A stretch of DNA of 64,000 nt from Oscillospiraceae bacterium (lineage in GTDB: Bacteria; Bacillota; Clostridia; Oscillospirales; Oscillospiraceae): assembly GCA_910575265.1 (NCBI GenBank), contig CAJTEA010000003.1, positions 62,001-126,000 on the forward strand, in the 5' to 3' direction. Each line of letters opens with the position of its first letter. Position 1 is the first letter of the stretch. Under the pieces are notes generated by a model. The model worked only from the letters and a program-made list of their open reading frames with translations. It did no database searches and was not told the DNA's origin. Positions 51,830 through 62,329 of the stretch are shown piece by piece. The position numbers were made by a program, and so were the translations under genes.

Positions 51830-53475
51830 AGGGCCATTCTGGTCTTAGCCAGCTCCTGGGCAATGTTAAGTACATGGTCACCGATGCGCTCAAAGTCGGT
51901 GAGCAGCTCGGAATATAGGATGCAGGCCTCGTCGGAACAGGTGCCGTCCCGCATGCGGACGAGCTGTTCCCGGCGGAAGTTGGTGGTCATATCGTCAATC
52001 TTCTGTTCCAGGTCGGATACATGGGACAGCCAGTCCTTATCCCGGGCCTCGCCGGACAGCAGGGCGGAGACCGCCCGAATGGAGACATCCCGCATTTGAC
52101 GCAGTTCCTCCCGGGCGTACTGGGAGAGGGCGATATCCTTCTCGGCCAGCAGTCTGGTATAGCCGGCCAGATTGTCGGCGTGGTCGCCGATGCGCTCGAT
52201 GTTGCCTGAAATGGCGAAGAAGCTGCTGATGATTGTGGAGCCCCGCTCGTTGGTTTCCATGGCGATGAGGCGGGAAATGTGGCGGGAAATCTCCCGGTTC
52301 AGGTAATCGATGTAAAGCTCCCGCTTTTCCACCCGCTCCAGGGGGGCTACGTCCAGATCCAGCACGGCCTTGAAGCTGGTGTCCACGTTCTGCCGGGCCA
52401 TTTCCAGCATGCGGTGCAGCTCGTTGCGCAGCTGGTCCACCACGATGGCGGACAGGCCCAGGCCGCCGTCCTTGCCGGCGGCGGTGACAGGGGTGAGATA
52501 GGCCAGACGCATGTCCGATTCCTCTTTGCGGACGGGCTCCACCTCGTCGGGGAGGATGCGGGTGGCCAGTTTGGCCAGGTAATTGCCGAGGGGGAAGAGC
52601 AGCACAGTGGTGGCCAGGTTGAAGATCACGTGCATGACGGCGATCTGAGCCATGGGGCCGGGGACCAGGCTGGCGATCAGGTCGGTCAGGGGGAAGATCA
52701 TCACCAAAACGGTAAAAATCACCGTGCCGATGACGTTAAACAGGATATGGACGCAGGTGGCCCGCTTGGCGTCCCGGCTGACGCCGAAGGAGGCCATAAC
52801 GGCGGTGATGCAGGTGCCGATGTTCTGACCAAACAGGATATACACGGCCCCGGAGAATTCCACCACCCCGGCGGCGGCCAGAGTCTGTAAAATGCCCACA
52901 GAGGCGGCGGAAGACTGGATCAGCGCGGTAAACACCGTGCCGAACAGGATGCCAAGGATGGGGTTGGACAGGGTGGACATCACCTGGACGAAGGCGGGGA
53001 CCTCCCGCAGCGGCTCCATGGCGGCGCTCATCATATCCATTCCGATAAAGAGAAAGCCCAGGCCGGCCAGCAGCTGGCCGATGTGCTGGGTCTGGGGACG
53101 CTTGATAAAGACCATCATGGACACACCCACAAAGGCGACCACCGGGGCCAGCGCTCCCACGTCCAGAGCGATGAGCAGACCGGTGGTGGTCTTGCCCACG
53201 TTGGCCCCCATAATGAGCCATACCGCCTGATTCAGCGACATGATCCCCGCGTTGACAAAGCCCACCACCATGACGGTGGTGGCGGAGGAGGACTGGACGG
53301 CGGTAGTAATCACCGCGCCCACCAGGATGCCCATCAGCGGGTTGGCGGTGAGCTTTTCCAGAATGGACTTCATCCGGTTGCCCGCCGCGGCTTCCAGGCC
53401 GGCGCTCATCATCTGCATACCGTGAAGAAACAGTGCCAGACCGCCGAATATGCCTAAAAATTCCAATATGTCCAT
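51826..53475 (-). CDS. Na+/phosphate cotransporter (NptA/PNaS) with C-terminal PhoU-like domain
   Basis: A 549-residue protein. Residues 1-310 hold two inverted Na/Pi repeats with the QSSSATT and QSSAASV signatures (AVQSSSATTVMVVGFV and LIQSSAASVGIL). The C-terminal ~200 residues are PhoU-like helices (NIERIGDHADNLAGY, DFERIGDHVLNIAQ). It imports phosphate with sodium. ATG 53475. The overlap with the MobA-like gene implies an operon. Confidence 0.92.
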   Translation of the reverse strand: MDILEFLGIFGGLALFLHGMQMMSAGLEAAAGNRMKSILEKLTANPLMGILVGAVITTAVQSSSATTVMVVGFVNAGIMSLNQAVWLIMGANVGKTTTGLLIALDVGALAPVVAFVGVSMMVFIKRPQTQHIGQLLAGLGFLFIGMDMMSAAMEPLREVPAFVQVMSTLSNPILGILFGTVFTALIQSSAASVGILQTLAAAGVVEFSGAVYILFGQNIGTCITAVMASFGVSRDAKRATCVHILFNVIGTVIFTVLVMIFPLTDLIASLVPGPMAQIAVMHVIFNLATTVLLFPLGNYLAKLATRILPDEVEPVRKEESDMRLAYLTPVTAAGKDGGLGLSAIVVDQLRNELHRMLEMARQNVDTSFKAVLDLDVAPLERVEKRELYIDYLNREISRHISRLIAMETNERGSTIISSFFAISGNIERIGDHADNLAGYTRLLAEKDIALSQYAREELRQMRDVSIRAVSALLSGEARDKDWLSHVSDLEQKIDDMTTNFRREQLVRMRDGTCSDEACILYSELLTDFERIGDHVLNIAQELAKTRMAL

Positions 53476-53627
53476 TTCTTTTTCCCTCCGCGGAGTTCCA
53501 CTCTACCTGTTTCCGTCATCTTTTCCGAAATTATACCATTATCATTATACTGCTGACATTCCGCCCCTGTCAACTGAAAAATACGGAAGCGGGCGCGGCC
53601 AGCTCCGGCGTGACGGCCGCGGAAACA

Positions 53628-53662
53628 GGCGGCGGGGAGGGGAGATTCCCCTTCCCGCCGCC
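53628..53662 (-). terminator. GC-rich hairpin at the end of the arabinose operon
   Basis: Stem GGCGGCGGG.AGGGGA / TCCCCT.CCCGCCGCC with a short loop, 50 bases after araD. The T tract on the minus strand is weak (CCTGTTTCC). Confidence 0.5.
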
Positions 53663-53712
53663 TCGTGGTACAGAAACGGTCAAAATTGTCTCGGGTCCGC
53701 GGACTGAGGCGG

Positions 53713-54411
53713 TCAGCCCTGGCCGTAGTAGGCGCCGGGGCCGTGCTTGCGGAAATAGTGTTTGTCCTGATAGCGCTGGGGAGCGGGGCCGGCGGAGGAG
53801 CGCGCCTGCCGGGTGAGGATAGCCATTTTGGCCACCTCCTCCAGCACCACGGCATGGTACACCGCCTGAGCGGCGTCCTTACCCCAGGTAAAGGGGCCGT
53901 GGCTGGCGCAGACCGCGCCGGGGACGGCGGTAGGCTCGACGCACCGCTCCCGGAAGGTTTCTACAATAATCCTGCCGGTGTTTTTCTCATAATCCTCCTC
54001 CAGCTCCTCCTGAGTCAGGTGGCGGGCGCAGGGGATGGAGCCGTAGAAGTAGTCGGCGTGGGTGGTGCCGAAGCAGGGGATGTCCTCCCCCGCCTGGGCC
54101 CAGGCCACAGCGTGGGGGCTGTGGGTGTGGACGATGCCCCCGATTCCCGGAAAGGCCTTGTACAGCTCCAGGTGGGTTTTGGTGTCGCTGGAGGGCTTCC
54201 ACTTGCCCTCCGCCACCTTACCGCTCTCCAGCTCCACTACCACCATATCGCCGGCGGTCATGCCTTCATACTCCACCCCGGAGGGCTTGATGACCATCAG
54301 GCCCTTGTCCCGGTCAATACCGGACACGTTGCCCCAGGTGAAGGTGACAAGACCGTACTTGGGCAGGAGGAGGTTGGCCTCCAGGACCTGTTGTTTCAGT
54401 TCTTCCAGCAT
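53713..54411 (-). CDS. araD: L-ribulose-5-phosphate 4-epimerase
   Basis: A 232-residue class II aldolase-family enzyme that turns L-ribulose 5-phosphate into D-xylulose 5-phosphate. Zinc ligands are seen as [14 protein letters not shown] and the later His in the ASHGPFTWG motif. VTWGNVSG-like opening ([14 protein letters not shown]) is typical. Normal length. It is the last gene of the arabinose operon, 11 bases after araA. Confidence 0.95.
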   Translation of the reverse strand: MLEELKQQVLEANLLLPKYGLVTFTWGNVSGIDRDKGLMVIKPSGVEYEGMTAGDMVVVELESGKVAEGKWKPSSDTKTHLELYKAFPGIGGIVHTHSPHAVAWAQAGEDIPCFGTTHADYFYGSIPCARHLTQEELEEDYEKNTGRIIVETFRERCVEPTAVPGAVCASHGPFTWGKDAAQAVYHAVVLEEVAKMAILTRQARSSAGPAPQRYQDKHYFRKHGPGAYYGQG

Positions 54412-54422
54412 ACTATTACCTC

Positions 54423-55886
54423 TTATTTCAGCTTCCAGGCCAGATCGGACAGGAACAGGTTGTGCTCCAGGGACTCCACGGTGGTGTCCCTGGTGATGTG
54501 GACAAACTCGATGTCCAGCATGTTGGCCCAGTCCTTCATCTGCTCAGCGGTGACGTCGTAGCTGAGGACAGTGTGGTGAGCGCCGCCGGCGGTGATCCAG
54601 CACTCCACCCCGGTGGTGAGGGAGGGCTCCGCCTGCCACATCACCCGGGCCACAGGCAGGTTGGGCATGGGAAGGATGGGCTTGACGCAGTGGATGTCCT
54701 GGCAGATCAGGCGCAGGCGGCCCCCCATGTCGATGAGGGATACCACAATGGCGTCCCCCTCCTTGCCCTCAAAGACCAGACGGGCGGGATCCTTCTCATT
54801 CATGCCGATTCCCAGGTGGTGGGTCTCAATCCGGGGCCGGTCCGCGGCGCAGCAGGGGCAGACCTCCAGCATGTGGGCCCCCAGAGAGTACTCCTTGCCG
54901 GGCTCCAGGTTATAGGTGTAGTCCTCCATGAACAGGGAGCAGCCGTTGCCCCCCTCGCCCATGGCCTTCATAATGGCGGTCATGGCGGCCACCTTCCAGT
55001 CGCCCTCACCGCCGTAGCCGTAGCCCTGGGCCATCAGATGCTGGCTGGCCAGACCGGGGAGCTGCTCCATGCCGTACAGGTCCTGGAAGGTGTTGGAGAA
55101 GGCCTTGCAGCCCTCAGCGTCCATCATCTTTTTGATGGCGATTTCCTCCCGGGCCTGATAGCGGACGTGGTCAAGCTTATCGGTGGCGATGTCGTAGCTG
55201 GCCTTGTAAACCTCCATCAGGGCGTCGATCTCTTCCTCGGTAACGGCGTTCATCACCTTCACCAGGTCGCCCACCGCCCAGGTGTTCACCTGCCAGCCCA
55301 GCTTGGTCTGGACCTCCACCTTGTCGCCCTCGGTGACGGCTACCTCTCTCATATTATCACCGAACCGCATCACCTTCAAGCCCCTGGACACGGCCACGCC
55401 CACGGCGGCCCTCATCCAGCGTCCAACGCGCTCCCGGACAGCATCGTCCTGCCAGTGACCGGCGATGACCTTTCGGGGCATACGCAGGCGGGCGGCGATA
55501 AACCCGTGCTCCCGGTCGCCGTGGGCGGCCTGGTTCAGGTTCATGAAGTCCATGTCGATTTCCTCGTTGGGAATGGCGCGGTTGTACTGGGTGGCGAGGT
55601 GGCAGTAGGGCTTTTGCAGATTAGCGAAGCCGTTGATCCACATCTTGGAGGGGGAGAAGGTGTGGCACCAGGTGATGATGCCGGCGCAGGAGTCGTCATA
55701 ATTGGCCTCCTTGACCACATCGGCGATCTCCTTGTTGGTCTTGGCGGTCACCTTGTAAATCAGGGGGAAGGGCAGGGCCTTGCTCAGCTCATCGGCCATC
55801 TCCTGGGCCCGGGAGGCCACCGTCTCCAGCACCTCGGGGCCGTACAGGAACTGACTGCCCACCACAAACCAAAATGAATAATTCAT
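54423..55886 (-). CDS. araA: L-arabinose isomerase
   Basis: A 487-residue enzyme converting L-arabinose to L-ribulose. The opening [19 protein letters not shown] and blocks such as [35 protein letters not shown] and [12 protein letters not shown] (metal-site Glu and His residues) are diagnostic. Normal length. ATG follows AAGGAGGA. It lies between the kinase and epimerase genes. Confidence 0.96.
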   Translation of the reverse strand: MNYSFWFVVGSQFLYGPEVLETVASRAQEMADELSKALPFPLIYKVTAKTNKEIADVVKEANYDDSCAGIITWCHTFSPSKMWINGFANLQKPYCHLATQYNRAIPNEEIDMDFMNLNQAAHGDREHGFIAARLRMPRKVIAGHWQDDAVRERVGRWMRAAVGVAVSRGLKVMRFGDNMREVAVTEGDKVEVQTKLGWQVNTWAVGDLVKVMNAVTEEEIDALMEVYKASYDIATDKLDHVRYQAREEIAIKKMMDAEGCKAFSNTFQDLYGMEQLPGLASQHLMAQGYGYGGEGDWKVAAMTAIMKAMGEGGNGCSLFMEDYTYNLEPGKEYSLGAHMLEVCPCCAADRPRIETHHLGIGMNEKDPARLVFEGKEGDAIVVSLIDMGGRLRLICQDIHCVKPILPMPNLPVARVMWQAEPSLTTGVECWITAGGAHHTVLSYDVTAEQMKDWANMLDIEFVHITRDTTVESLEHNLFLSDLAWKLK

Positions 55887-55900
55887 AGGAAATTTCCTCC

Positions 55901-57427
55901 TTACAGTTTCTCAGCCGCGGTTTTTTCCACATCCAGAAGGGCCTTATACCGCCGGATGTAGGTGTTGAAGCCCTCCACAGCGGCGGGCTCGGGCTGGATG
56001 GTGGAGCCGGACACACCGGCGAACACCTTGTTGGACAGAAAGTCCTCCAGATGCTCCCCGTCCCCCCTGCTCAGCCGGTAGGAGGCCAGCAGGGCCATGC
56101 CGTAGGGTCCGCCCTCGCCGGCGGTCTCCATGCAGGTGACCGGGGCGTCGCAGGCGGCGGCCATGTAGCTCTGGCCTACCACAGGGGTTTTGAACAGCCC
56201 GCCGTGGCCGGTGAGGGAGTCGATAGCCACCTTCTCTCCCGCCAGGATGTCCATGCCGATTTTCAGGGTAGCCATGGTGGAGTAGAGCTGGGAACGGAAA
56301 AAGTTGGCCAGGGTGAAGTTCGTCTCCGGGGTGCGGGCCACCAGGGGACGTCCCGCGTCCATGTGGGTGACCCCCTCCCCCGCGAGATAGTTGCACACCA
56401 TCACGCCGCCGCAGTCCGGATCCCCCTCCAGGCTTTTCTCATAGAGCCTGGTATACAGCTCCCCAGCGTCGGGGCTGGCGCCAAAGAGCTGGGCGGTTTC
56501 CTTCAGCACGCCCACCCAGGCGTTGGTGTCGTTGGTGCAGTTGTTGCAGTGGACCATGGCCACCGGGGCCCCGGTGGGGGTGGTGACCAGGTCGATCTCC
56601 TCATAGACCTTCTCCAGGGGGCGCTCCAGCACCACCATAGAGAAGATAGAGGTTCCGGCGGACACATTGCCCGTCCGGGGGGCCACGGCGTTGGTGGCGG
56701 TCATGCCGGTGCCCGCGTCCCCCTCAGCGGGGGCGAAGGGGATTCCGGCGGGGAGCAGGCCGTCCAGCAGGGCGGAGCCGGATTCTGTCAGCGTTCCGGC
56801 GTCCTCCCCGGCCACAAGCACCTTGGGCAGCAGGTCCTCCAGCTTCCAGGGCAGGGCGGCCACCTTGGGCAGGGCGTTGAATTCAGACATCATCTCGGCG
56901 TTATAGTCCAAGGTCTCGCTGTCAATGGGGAACATGCCGCTGGCCTCGCCCACGCCTACGGCGTTCACACCAGTGAGCCTGTAGTGGATGTAACCCGCCA
57001 GGGTGGTGATGTGGGCGATTTGGGAAACGTGGTCCTCTCCGTTCAAAACCGCCTGATACAGGTGGGCAATGGACCACCGCTGGGGGATGTTAAAGCCGAA
57101 CAGCCCGGTCAGCTCCGCCGCGGCGGGGCCGGTGATGGTGTTCTGCCAGGTGCGGAAGGGAACCAGCAGGTTCCAATCCTTGTCAAAGGCCAGGTAGCCG
57201 TGCATCATGGCGGACACCCCGGCGGCGGCGATGGCTTCCCGGTTATCCACCTTGGACAGGGCGGCTTTCAGGCCGGTCCACACCTCGTCCAGGGAGTAGG
57301 TCCACACGCCGTTTTCAAAGGTGGAGGCCCAGGTGTAGTCCCCGGAGGAGACGGGCCTGAAGGCGCCATCGATAGTGACAGCCTTGATGCGGGTGGAGCC
57401 CAGTTCGATACCCAAACAGGTTTTCAT
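55901..57427 (-). CDS. FGGY-family carbohydrate kinase, probable L-ribulokinase
   Basis: A 508-residue sugar kinase with the ATP-binding start CLGIELGSTRIKAV and FGGY-type later blocks (GNVSAGTSIFSMVVLE, TGHGGLFKTPVVGQ). It is not of the long classical AraB type, but its place between the transporter and araA makes ribulose phosphorylation by far the likeliest role (inference). ATG 57427 follows AAGGAGG. Confidence 0.85.
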   Translation of the reverse strand: MKTCLGIELGSTRIKAVTIDGAFRPVSSGDYTWASTFENGVWTYSLDEVWTGLKAALSKVDNREAIAAAGVSAMMHGYLAFDKDWNLLVPFRTWQNTITGPAAAELTGLFGFNIPQRWSIAHLYQAVLNGEDHVSQIAHITTLAGYIHYRLTGVNAVGVGEASGMFPIDSETLDYNAEMMSEFNALPKVAALPWKLEDLLPKVLVAGEDAGTLTESGSALLDGLLPAGIPFAPAEGDAGTGMTATNAVAPRTGNVSAGTSIFSMVVLERPLEKVYEEIDLVTTPTGAPVAMVHCNNCTNDTNAWVGVLKETAQLFGASPDAGELYTRLYEKSLEGDPDCGGVMVCNYLAGEGVTHMDAGRPLVARTPETNFTLANFFRSQLYSTMATLKIGMDILAGEKVAIDSLTGHGGLFKTPVVGQSYMAAACDAPVTCMETAGEGGPYGMALLASYRLSRGDGEHLEDFLSNKVFAGVSGSTIQPEPAAVEGFNTYIRRYKALLDVEKTAAEKL

Positions 57428-57439
57428 ATCCCGGCCTCC

Positions 57440-58486
57440 TTATTTTTTGTTCCTGCGCAGCAGGACCACGCTCTGAATGACCAGGAACAGGCAGAGCATG
57501 GCGGCCACCGTGATGTTGGACCACCAGGCCTCGTCAAAGCCCAGGGAGGCGACGATGCGCTTGATGGTGTTCAGGCTCAGCACCCCGAAGAAGGTGCCGA
57601 TTACGTTGCCCACGCCGCCGGTGAGCAGAGTGCCGCCGATGATGGAGGAGGCGATGGCGTTCATCTCATCCCCGGCGCCGTTGGCCACGTCGCCGCTGCC
57701 CACATGGAGGAAGTAGAGGACGCCGCCCAGACCGGCCAGCACGCTGCACAGCACATGGGCCAGGAACTTGGTCCGGCGCACGTTGATGCCAAGCATGTTG
57801 GCGCTCTGGTTGTTGCCGCCCACGGCGTAGAAGGCGCGGCCCAGCCCGGTCCAGCGCAGCAGGCAGAACAGGAGGATCACCATCAGCAGGGCGATCACCA
57901 CTCCCACCTCCACGTAGGCCGGGATGTAGACGCCCAGCTTGTTGGGAGCGCCCAGGCCGGGGACGTTGATGCGCATATCCTTTACCGCCAAAAAGCCCTC
58001 GTTGGTCACGCGGACCGGCTCCTTGCTGACGATGGTGGTCATGCCCTTGGCGAAGAACATGCCCGCCAGGGACACGATGAAAGGCTGGATGCCCAGATGG
58101 GCCACCAGGAAGCCCTGGACCACGCCGAAGGCCAGGCCGATGCCTAGACCAATCAGGATGACAGTCAGCATATTGCCGCCCTGCTGTTCCAGGTTCACCG
58201 CGCAGGTCATGCACACCAGGCAGGTGACGCCGCCCACGCTGATGTCGATGCCGCCGGTAATCATGACGATGCTCATACCGCAGGAGAGAACGATGAGGGA
58301 GGCGTTGTTGTTCAAAATGTTGAGGAAGTTCTGAGGCTTGGTGAAGCTGCCGCCCAGGAAGAGGATAGCGGCCAGATAGAGAATGAAGAAGACCACAATG
58401 GTGATGGTGAGCAGCAGAGTGGTGTCGCTCATGGCGGCCCGCTCTTTCAGCCGTCCCTGTTTATCAACCGCGATTCCGTTCGGCAT
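57440..58486 (-). CDS. CUT2 sugar ABC permease (second)
   Basis: A 348-residue permease of the RbsC/YjfF type with 8-10 membrane segments and the loop GGIDISVGGVTCLVCM shared with other ribose-type permeases. Two unlike permease genes side by side suggest a heterodimeric pore, as in YtfT-YjfF. It starts two bases after the first permease. Confidence 0.9.
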   Translation of the reverse strand: MPNGIAVDKQGRLKERAAMSDTTLLLTITIVVFFILYLAAILFLGGSFTKPQNFLNILNNNASLIVLSCGMSIVMITGGIDISVGGVTCLVCMTCAVNLEQQGGNMLTVILIGLGIGLAFGVVQGFLVAHLGIQPFIVSLAGMFFAKGMTTIVSKEPVRVTNEGFLAVKDMRINVPGLGAPNKLGVYIPAYVEVGVVIALLMVILLFCLLRWTGLGRAFYAVGGNNQSANMLGINVRRTKFLAHVLCSVLAGLGGVLYFLHVGSGDVANGAGDEMNAIASSIIGGTLLTGGVGNVIGTFFGVLSLNTIKRIVASLGFDEAWWSNITVAAMLCLFLVIQSVVLLRRNKK

Positions 58487-58487
58487 G

Positions 58488-59597
58488 TCAGGACACCTCC
58501 TTTGCCGCCTTAGCCGGCGCTTTCTTCATGCTGGCCAGCTTCTCCCGCACCACCGGAGCGCTGAGCACCACCAGCAGGATGACCACAACCGCTTTGTAGG
58601 CGGGCAGAGCTGTAGAGGGTACGTCGTACTTATACAGGGTGGTGGTGAGGAACTGGATGACGTAGGCTCCCAGAATGGAGCCGTAGATGTTGAACTTGCC
58701 GCCGGACAGGGCGTTGCCGCCCAGGGCCACCGCCAGGATGGCGTCCATCTCGATGTTTTCCGCCATACGGGAGTAGTTGATGGAGCCGCTGCGGCTGACC
58801 CGGATGAAGCCGGCCAGCGCCACGCACACGCCCAGAATCACATAGGTGAGCAGCTTGATCAGCTTGGGGTCCAGGCCATTGAGGCGGGAGGAGTTGGCGT
58901 TGATGCCCACCGACTGGGTGTACAGGCCCAGGGTGGTGAACTTCAGAATCAGCCAGAAGGCCAGGATCACCAGGACGGTGATGAAAATCGGAGTGGGAAC
59001 CGGGACGCCGGGGAGGAAGGTGCCCGCGTACTTAAAGCCCAGGTCGTTGATGATGGGCAGCTGGTTGTTGTTGATCCAGGCGGCGATGGAGCGGCCGGCG
59101 GTGTACATGATGAGGGTGGCCACCATGGGCTGGATTTTGAAGTAGGCCACCAGGGTGCCGTTGAAGGCGCCGCAGAGCATGGTCGCCAGAACGCCGGCCA
59201 GGACGGCCAGAATCAGAGGGGTCTGCATGGTGTCCGCGGTGACCTGGCCGCCGCAGACCATGCGCAGGATCACGCTGCCGGCGATGGCCATGGTGGCGCC
59301 CACGCTGATGTCCTGTCCGCCGGAGGAGGCGGTCACCAGGGTCATGCCGATGGACAGAATGACCAGCTCGGAGGCGTTGTCCAGCACGGAGACCATATTG
59401 CCGCTGAGTACCGGGTTGCCCAGGCTGTTCTGATTGATGGAGACCGCGAAAAAGGACGGGTCGGCGATCAGGTTGAACAGCACCAGCAGCGCCAGCGCCG
59501 CGACCGGGATAAAGAGCTGCTGTCGGGTGAGCCGCTTGAACAGGGGCTCGTCGGGCCGCCTCACCTGGGTTTCCGGATTTTTCACGGGAGCGCTCAT
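58488..59597 (-). CDS. CUT2 sugar ABC permease (first)
   Basis: A 369-residue permease of the RbsC/YtfT type with 8-10 membrane segments and GGQDISVGATMAIAGSV. Its ATG overlaps the stop of the ATPase gene (ATGA). Partner of the second permease for L-arabinose entry (substrate inferred from the operon). Confidence 0.9.
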   Translation of the reverse strand: MSAPVKNPETQVRRPDEPLFKRLTRQQLFIPVAALALLVLFNLIADPSFFAVSINQNSLGNPVLSGNMVSVLDNASELVILSIGMTLVTASSGGQDISVGATMAIAGSVILRMVCGGQVTADTMQTPLILAVLAGVLATMLCGAFNGTLVAYFKIQPMVATLIMYTAGRSIAAWINNNQLPIINDLGFKYAGTFLPGVPVPTPIFITVLVILAFWLILKFTTLGLYTQSVGINANSSRLNGLDPKLIKLLTYVILGVCVALAGFIRVSRSGSINYSRMAENIEMDAILAVALGGNALSGGKFNIYGSILGAYVIQFLTTTLYKYDVPSTALPAYKAVVVILLVVLSAPVVREKLASMKKAPAKAAKEVS

Positions 59598-61111
59598 TTC
59601 TCGTCACCTCCTGCGATAGTAGCCATAATCTTGGTCTGGGTCAGGTCGTCCCCCTTGAGCTCGCCCACCGCCTTGCGGTCCCGCATGACGATGAGCCGGG
59701 AGCAGGTGCGCAGCATCTCGTCAATCTCCGAGGAGATGAAGGTGACGCTCTTGCCCTCTGAGGCCAGCTTGAGGACCAGCTTTTGGATTTCAATCTTAGT
59801 GCCGATGTCGATGCCCCGGGTGGGCTCATCCAGAATCAGGTATGTGGGGTCGGTGAGCAGCCAGCGGGCCAGGATGCACTTCTGCTGGTTGCCGCCGGAC
59901 AGGGACTTGATAGGGGTGTCTGAGGAGGCGGTTTTGATCTCCAGCAGCTTGATATACTCGTCGGCGAAGGCCTCCGCCTGGGCGCGGGAGACGGGCCGGA
60001 AGAAGCCCTTCATCACCTGATAGGCCAGGATAATGTTTTCCCGGACGGACAGGTCTCCTACGATGCCGTCCCCCTTCCGGTCCTCGGGCAGATAGCCGAT
60101 GCCCTGCTTCATGGCGTCCAGGGGCTTTTTGATCTTCACGTTCTGGCCGTCCATTTTGACATGGCCGCCGGTGACGCGGTCGGCGCCGAAGATGGCCCGG
60201 ACACACTCGCTGCGTCCCGAGCCCAGCAGGCCGGTGAAGCCGTTGACCTCGCCTCTGCGGATGGAGAAGTCGAAGGGCTTGATCCCCGCGCTGCTGCACA
60301 GGTCCTGGGCCTCCAGCACGGGGGCGCCCTCCTGGCTGATGGCCACGCCGCCGGTCTCGCCCTTGATGTCGGCCATGTCGTCCAGCTCCTTGCCCAGCAT
60401 CTTGGACACCAGCTGAACCCGGGGCAGATCCTCGATGACATACTCGCCCACCAACTGGCCGTCCCGGAGGACGGTGATCCGGTCGCAGACCTCATAGACC
60501 TGTTCCAGGAAGTGGGTGACGAAGATGATGCCCACACCCTTGGCCTTCAGGTCCCGCATCAGGCCGAAGAGCTTCACCACCTCCTGCTCATCCAGGGAGG
60601 AGGTGGGCTCATCCAGAATGAGCACCTTGCACTCCATATCCACCGCCCGGGCGATGGCCACCATCTGCTGCACCGCGATGGAGCAGGAGCCCAGCTGCTG
60701 CCTGGGGCTGGCGGGAATGCCCAAGCTCTCCAAAATCTTGCCCGCGCCGCTGTTCATCCGCCTCCAGTTGGTCACAGCGCCCTTGGTCCGGCCAATGTAC
60801 ATGTTCTCCGCCACCGTCAGGTTGGGGCACAGGGTGATCTCCTGATACACCGTGCTGATGCCCGCGTTCTGGGCGTCCTGGGGGGAGCGGATGACCGCGG
60901 CGCCCTCAACGCCCCGAATGTGGACCTCGCCCCCGTCCTTGGGATACACGCCGGTGAGGACCTTAATCAGGGTGGACTTGCCCGCGCCGTTTTCCCCCAT
61001 CAGGGCGTGAATCTCCCCTTCCCGCAGGGTGAAATCCACATCCTGGAGGGCGCGTACGCCCGGGAAGTATTTGCAGATGCCGCGCATTTCCAATACCGCG
61101 CCTTCCTGCAT
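59594..61111 (-). CDS. CUT2 sugar ABC ATP-binding protein (two ATPase domains)
   Basis: A 505-residue tandem ATPase of the RbsA/MglA/AraG type. Domain 1 has Walker A GENGAGKST and Walker B VLILDEPTSSLDE. Domain 2 has a degenerate Walker A (GLLGSGRSE), signature LSGGNQQK and LILDEPTRGIDIG; the weak second Walker A is normal in this family. ATG 61111 behind TGGAGG is preferred over the longer frame from 61135. Confidence 0.94.
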   Translation of the reverse strand: MQEGAVLEMRGICKYFPGVRALQDVDFTLREGEIHALMGENGAGKSTLIKVLTGVYPKDGGEVHIRGVEGAAVIRSPQDAQNAGISTVYQEITLCPNLTVAENMYIGRTKGAVTNWRRMNSGAGKILESLGIPASPRQQLGSCSIAVQQMVAIARAVDMECKVLILDEPTSSLDEQEVVKLFGLMRDLKAKGVGIIFVTHFLEQVYEVCDRITVLRDGQLVGEYVIEDLPRVQLVSKMLGKELDDMADIKGETGGVAISQEGAPVLEAQDLCSSAGIKPFDFSIRRGEVNGFTGLLGSGRSECVRAIFGADRVTGGHVKMDGQNVKIKKPLDAMKQGIGYLPEDRKGDGIVGDLSVRENIILAYQVMKGFFRPVSRAQAEAFADEYIKLLEIKTASSDTPIKSLSGGNQQKCILARWLLTDPTYLILDEPTRGIDIGTKIEIQKLVLKLASEGKSVTFISSEIDEMLRTCSRLIVMRDRKAVGELKGDDLTQTKIMATIAGGDEK

Positions 61112-61141
61112 AGGGATACGCCTCCATTCTCTCAAAATTTA

Positions 61142-61175
61142 ACACGCGGCGCGGCTGACATGCCGCGCCGCGTGT
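61142..61175 (-). promoter_or_regulatory. Long intergenic hairpin between binding-protein and ATPase genes
   Basis: Perfect 14-bp GC stem (ACACGCGGCGCGGC / GCCGCGCCGCGTGT) with loop TGACAT and only a weak T tract beyond. It probably protects the upstream mRNA end or partly terminates, letting the binding protein be made in excess. Confidence 0.65.
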
Positions 61176-61209
61176 CGGGTCACGTGATGATTATGTATGG
61201 CTTGTTCAA

Positions 61210-62274
61210 TTAGGTGCCGTAGGTATCCACGTCGGCCTGGGTAATGGTAGCGGCGTCGAAGCCCTGCTCAGGAGTGTAGATGATCTTCTGGGAGGGGGCG
61301 TTGCCGGCCGCCAGGTCCTTGATGATGCGGTCAACCGTCTCGGCCTGGAGGGGGTTGCACAGGCCCATGTAGTTCCAGCTGCCGTTCAGGACGGCTTCCA
61401 TGGCCCAGGTGTCGCTGTCAAAGCCCATGACGATCACGTCGCCGTCCTTGCCGTGGGTGATGCCATTGGCGTCCAGAGCGGCCACAGCGCCCCGGGCCAT
61501 GCCGTTGTTCTCGGCGTAGATCACGTTGAAGGACTTGCCGGAGTCGATGACGGACTGGGTGATGGTGCGGGCGGTCTCCTCATCCCAGGAGGCGGTCTGC
61601 TGGGTGACATAGTTCCAGTTGGCCTCGGCGGCTACCTTCTCGTCCAGAGCGCCGGTGCGGCCCACCTGGGCGTCGGTGCCCATCAGGCCCTGGATGTGGA
61701 CGATGTTGTACTCCTCCAGACCCTGGTCGGCCAGCCAGTTCACGGCGGTCACGCCCTCAGCGGGCATGTCGGACACGACGGCGGCCACATACATGCTCTC
61801 GTCGGCCTCCAGCATACGGTCAAAGAGGATGACCTGGGTGCCGGCGTCCTGGGCGTCCTTCAGAACGGTGTCCCAGCCAGTGGTGGAGGCGGGGGAGAGG
61901 AGGAGGAAGTCCACCTCGTTCTGGATCATCTGCTGGGCCTCAGCGATCTGCTGGGCCGCGTCGTTATTGTTGTAGAAGGTGGCCTTGTAGCCGTTGGCCT
62001 CGGTGAACATGGCCCGCATGGCCGCGTCGTTGGCGGTGCGGTAGCCGGACTCGTTGGGGTCGTTGTTGATGATGCCCACGGTGATCGGCTCGCCGGTGCC
62101 GCCGCCGGTGGGCTGCTGGGCGCTGGAGGAGCTGGAGCTGCCGCCGGCGGGAGGATTGCTGGTATTGCCGCCGCTGCTGGCGCCACCGTTGTTATTGCCG
62201 CCGCCGCCGCAGGCGACCAGGGACAGGGACAGAGCCGCGGCCAGAGCCAGACCAAGAACCTTTTTCATTTTCAT
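61210..62274 (-). CDS. Sugar-binding lipoprotein of CUT2 transporter (probable L-arabinose)
   Basis: A 354-residue periplasmic-binding-protein-4 type receptor. The lipoprotein signal ends LSLVACGGG (lipidated Cys22), followed by a Gly/Asn/Ser-rich linker (~25-65). The body starts ITVGIINNDPNESGYRTAND like the ribose/galactofuranose binders. It is the first gene of the arabinose operon, behind a promoter with AraR-like boxes. Confidence 0.92.
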   Translation of the reverse strand: MKMKKVLGLALAAALSLSLVACGGGGNNNGGASSGGNTSNPPAGGSSSSSSAQQPTGGGTGEPITVGIINNDPNESGYRTANDAAMRAMFTEANGYKATFYNNNDAAQQIAEAQQMIQNEVDFLLLSPASTTGWDTVLKDAQDAGTQVILFDRMLEADESMYVAAVVSDMPAEGVTAVNWLADQGLEEYNIVHIQGLMGTDAQVGRTGALDEKVAAEANWNYVTQQTASWDEETARTITQSVIDSGKSFNVIYAENNGMARGAVAALDANGITHGKDGDVIVMGFDSDTWAMEAVLNGSWNYMGLCNPLQAETVDRIIKDLAAGNAPSQKIIYTPEQGFDAATITQADVDTYGT

Positions 62275-62329
62275 TTTACTTCCTCACTTTCTACATATAA
62301 AATGCCGCGCGGGGGTTGAAGCTGAGTCC

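Noticed and set aside
56051-58147. 698-codon plus-strand frame, and similar frames at 54462-55877, 58383-60020 and 60161-61213
   Set aside because: Antisense to the araA, kinase, permease and ATPase genes, which show clear family motifs on the minus strand.
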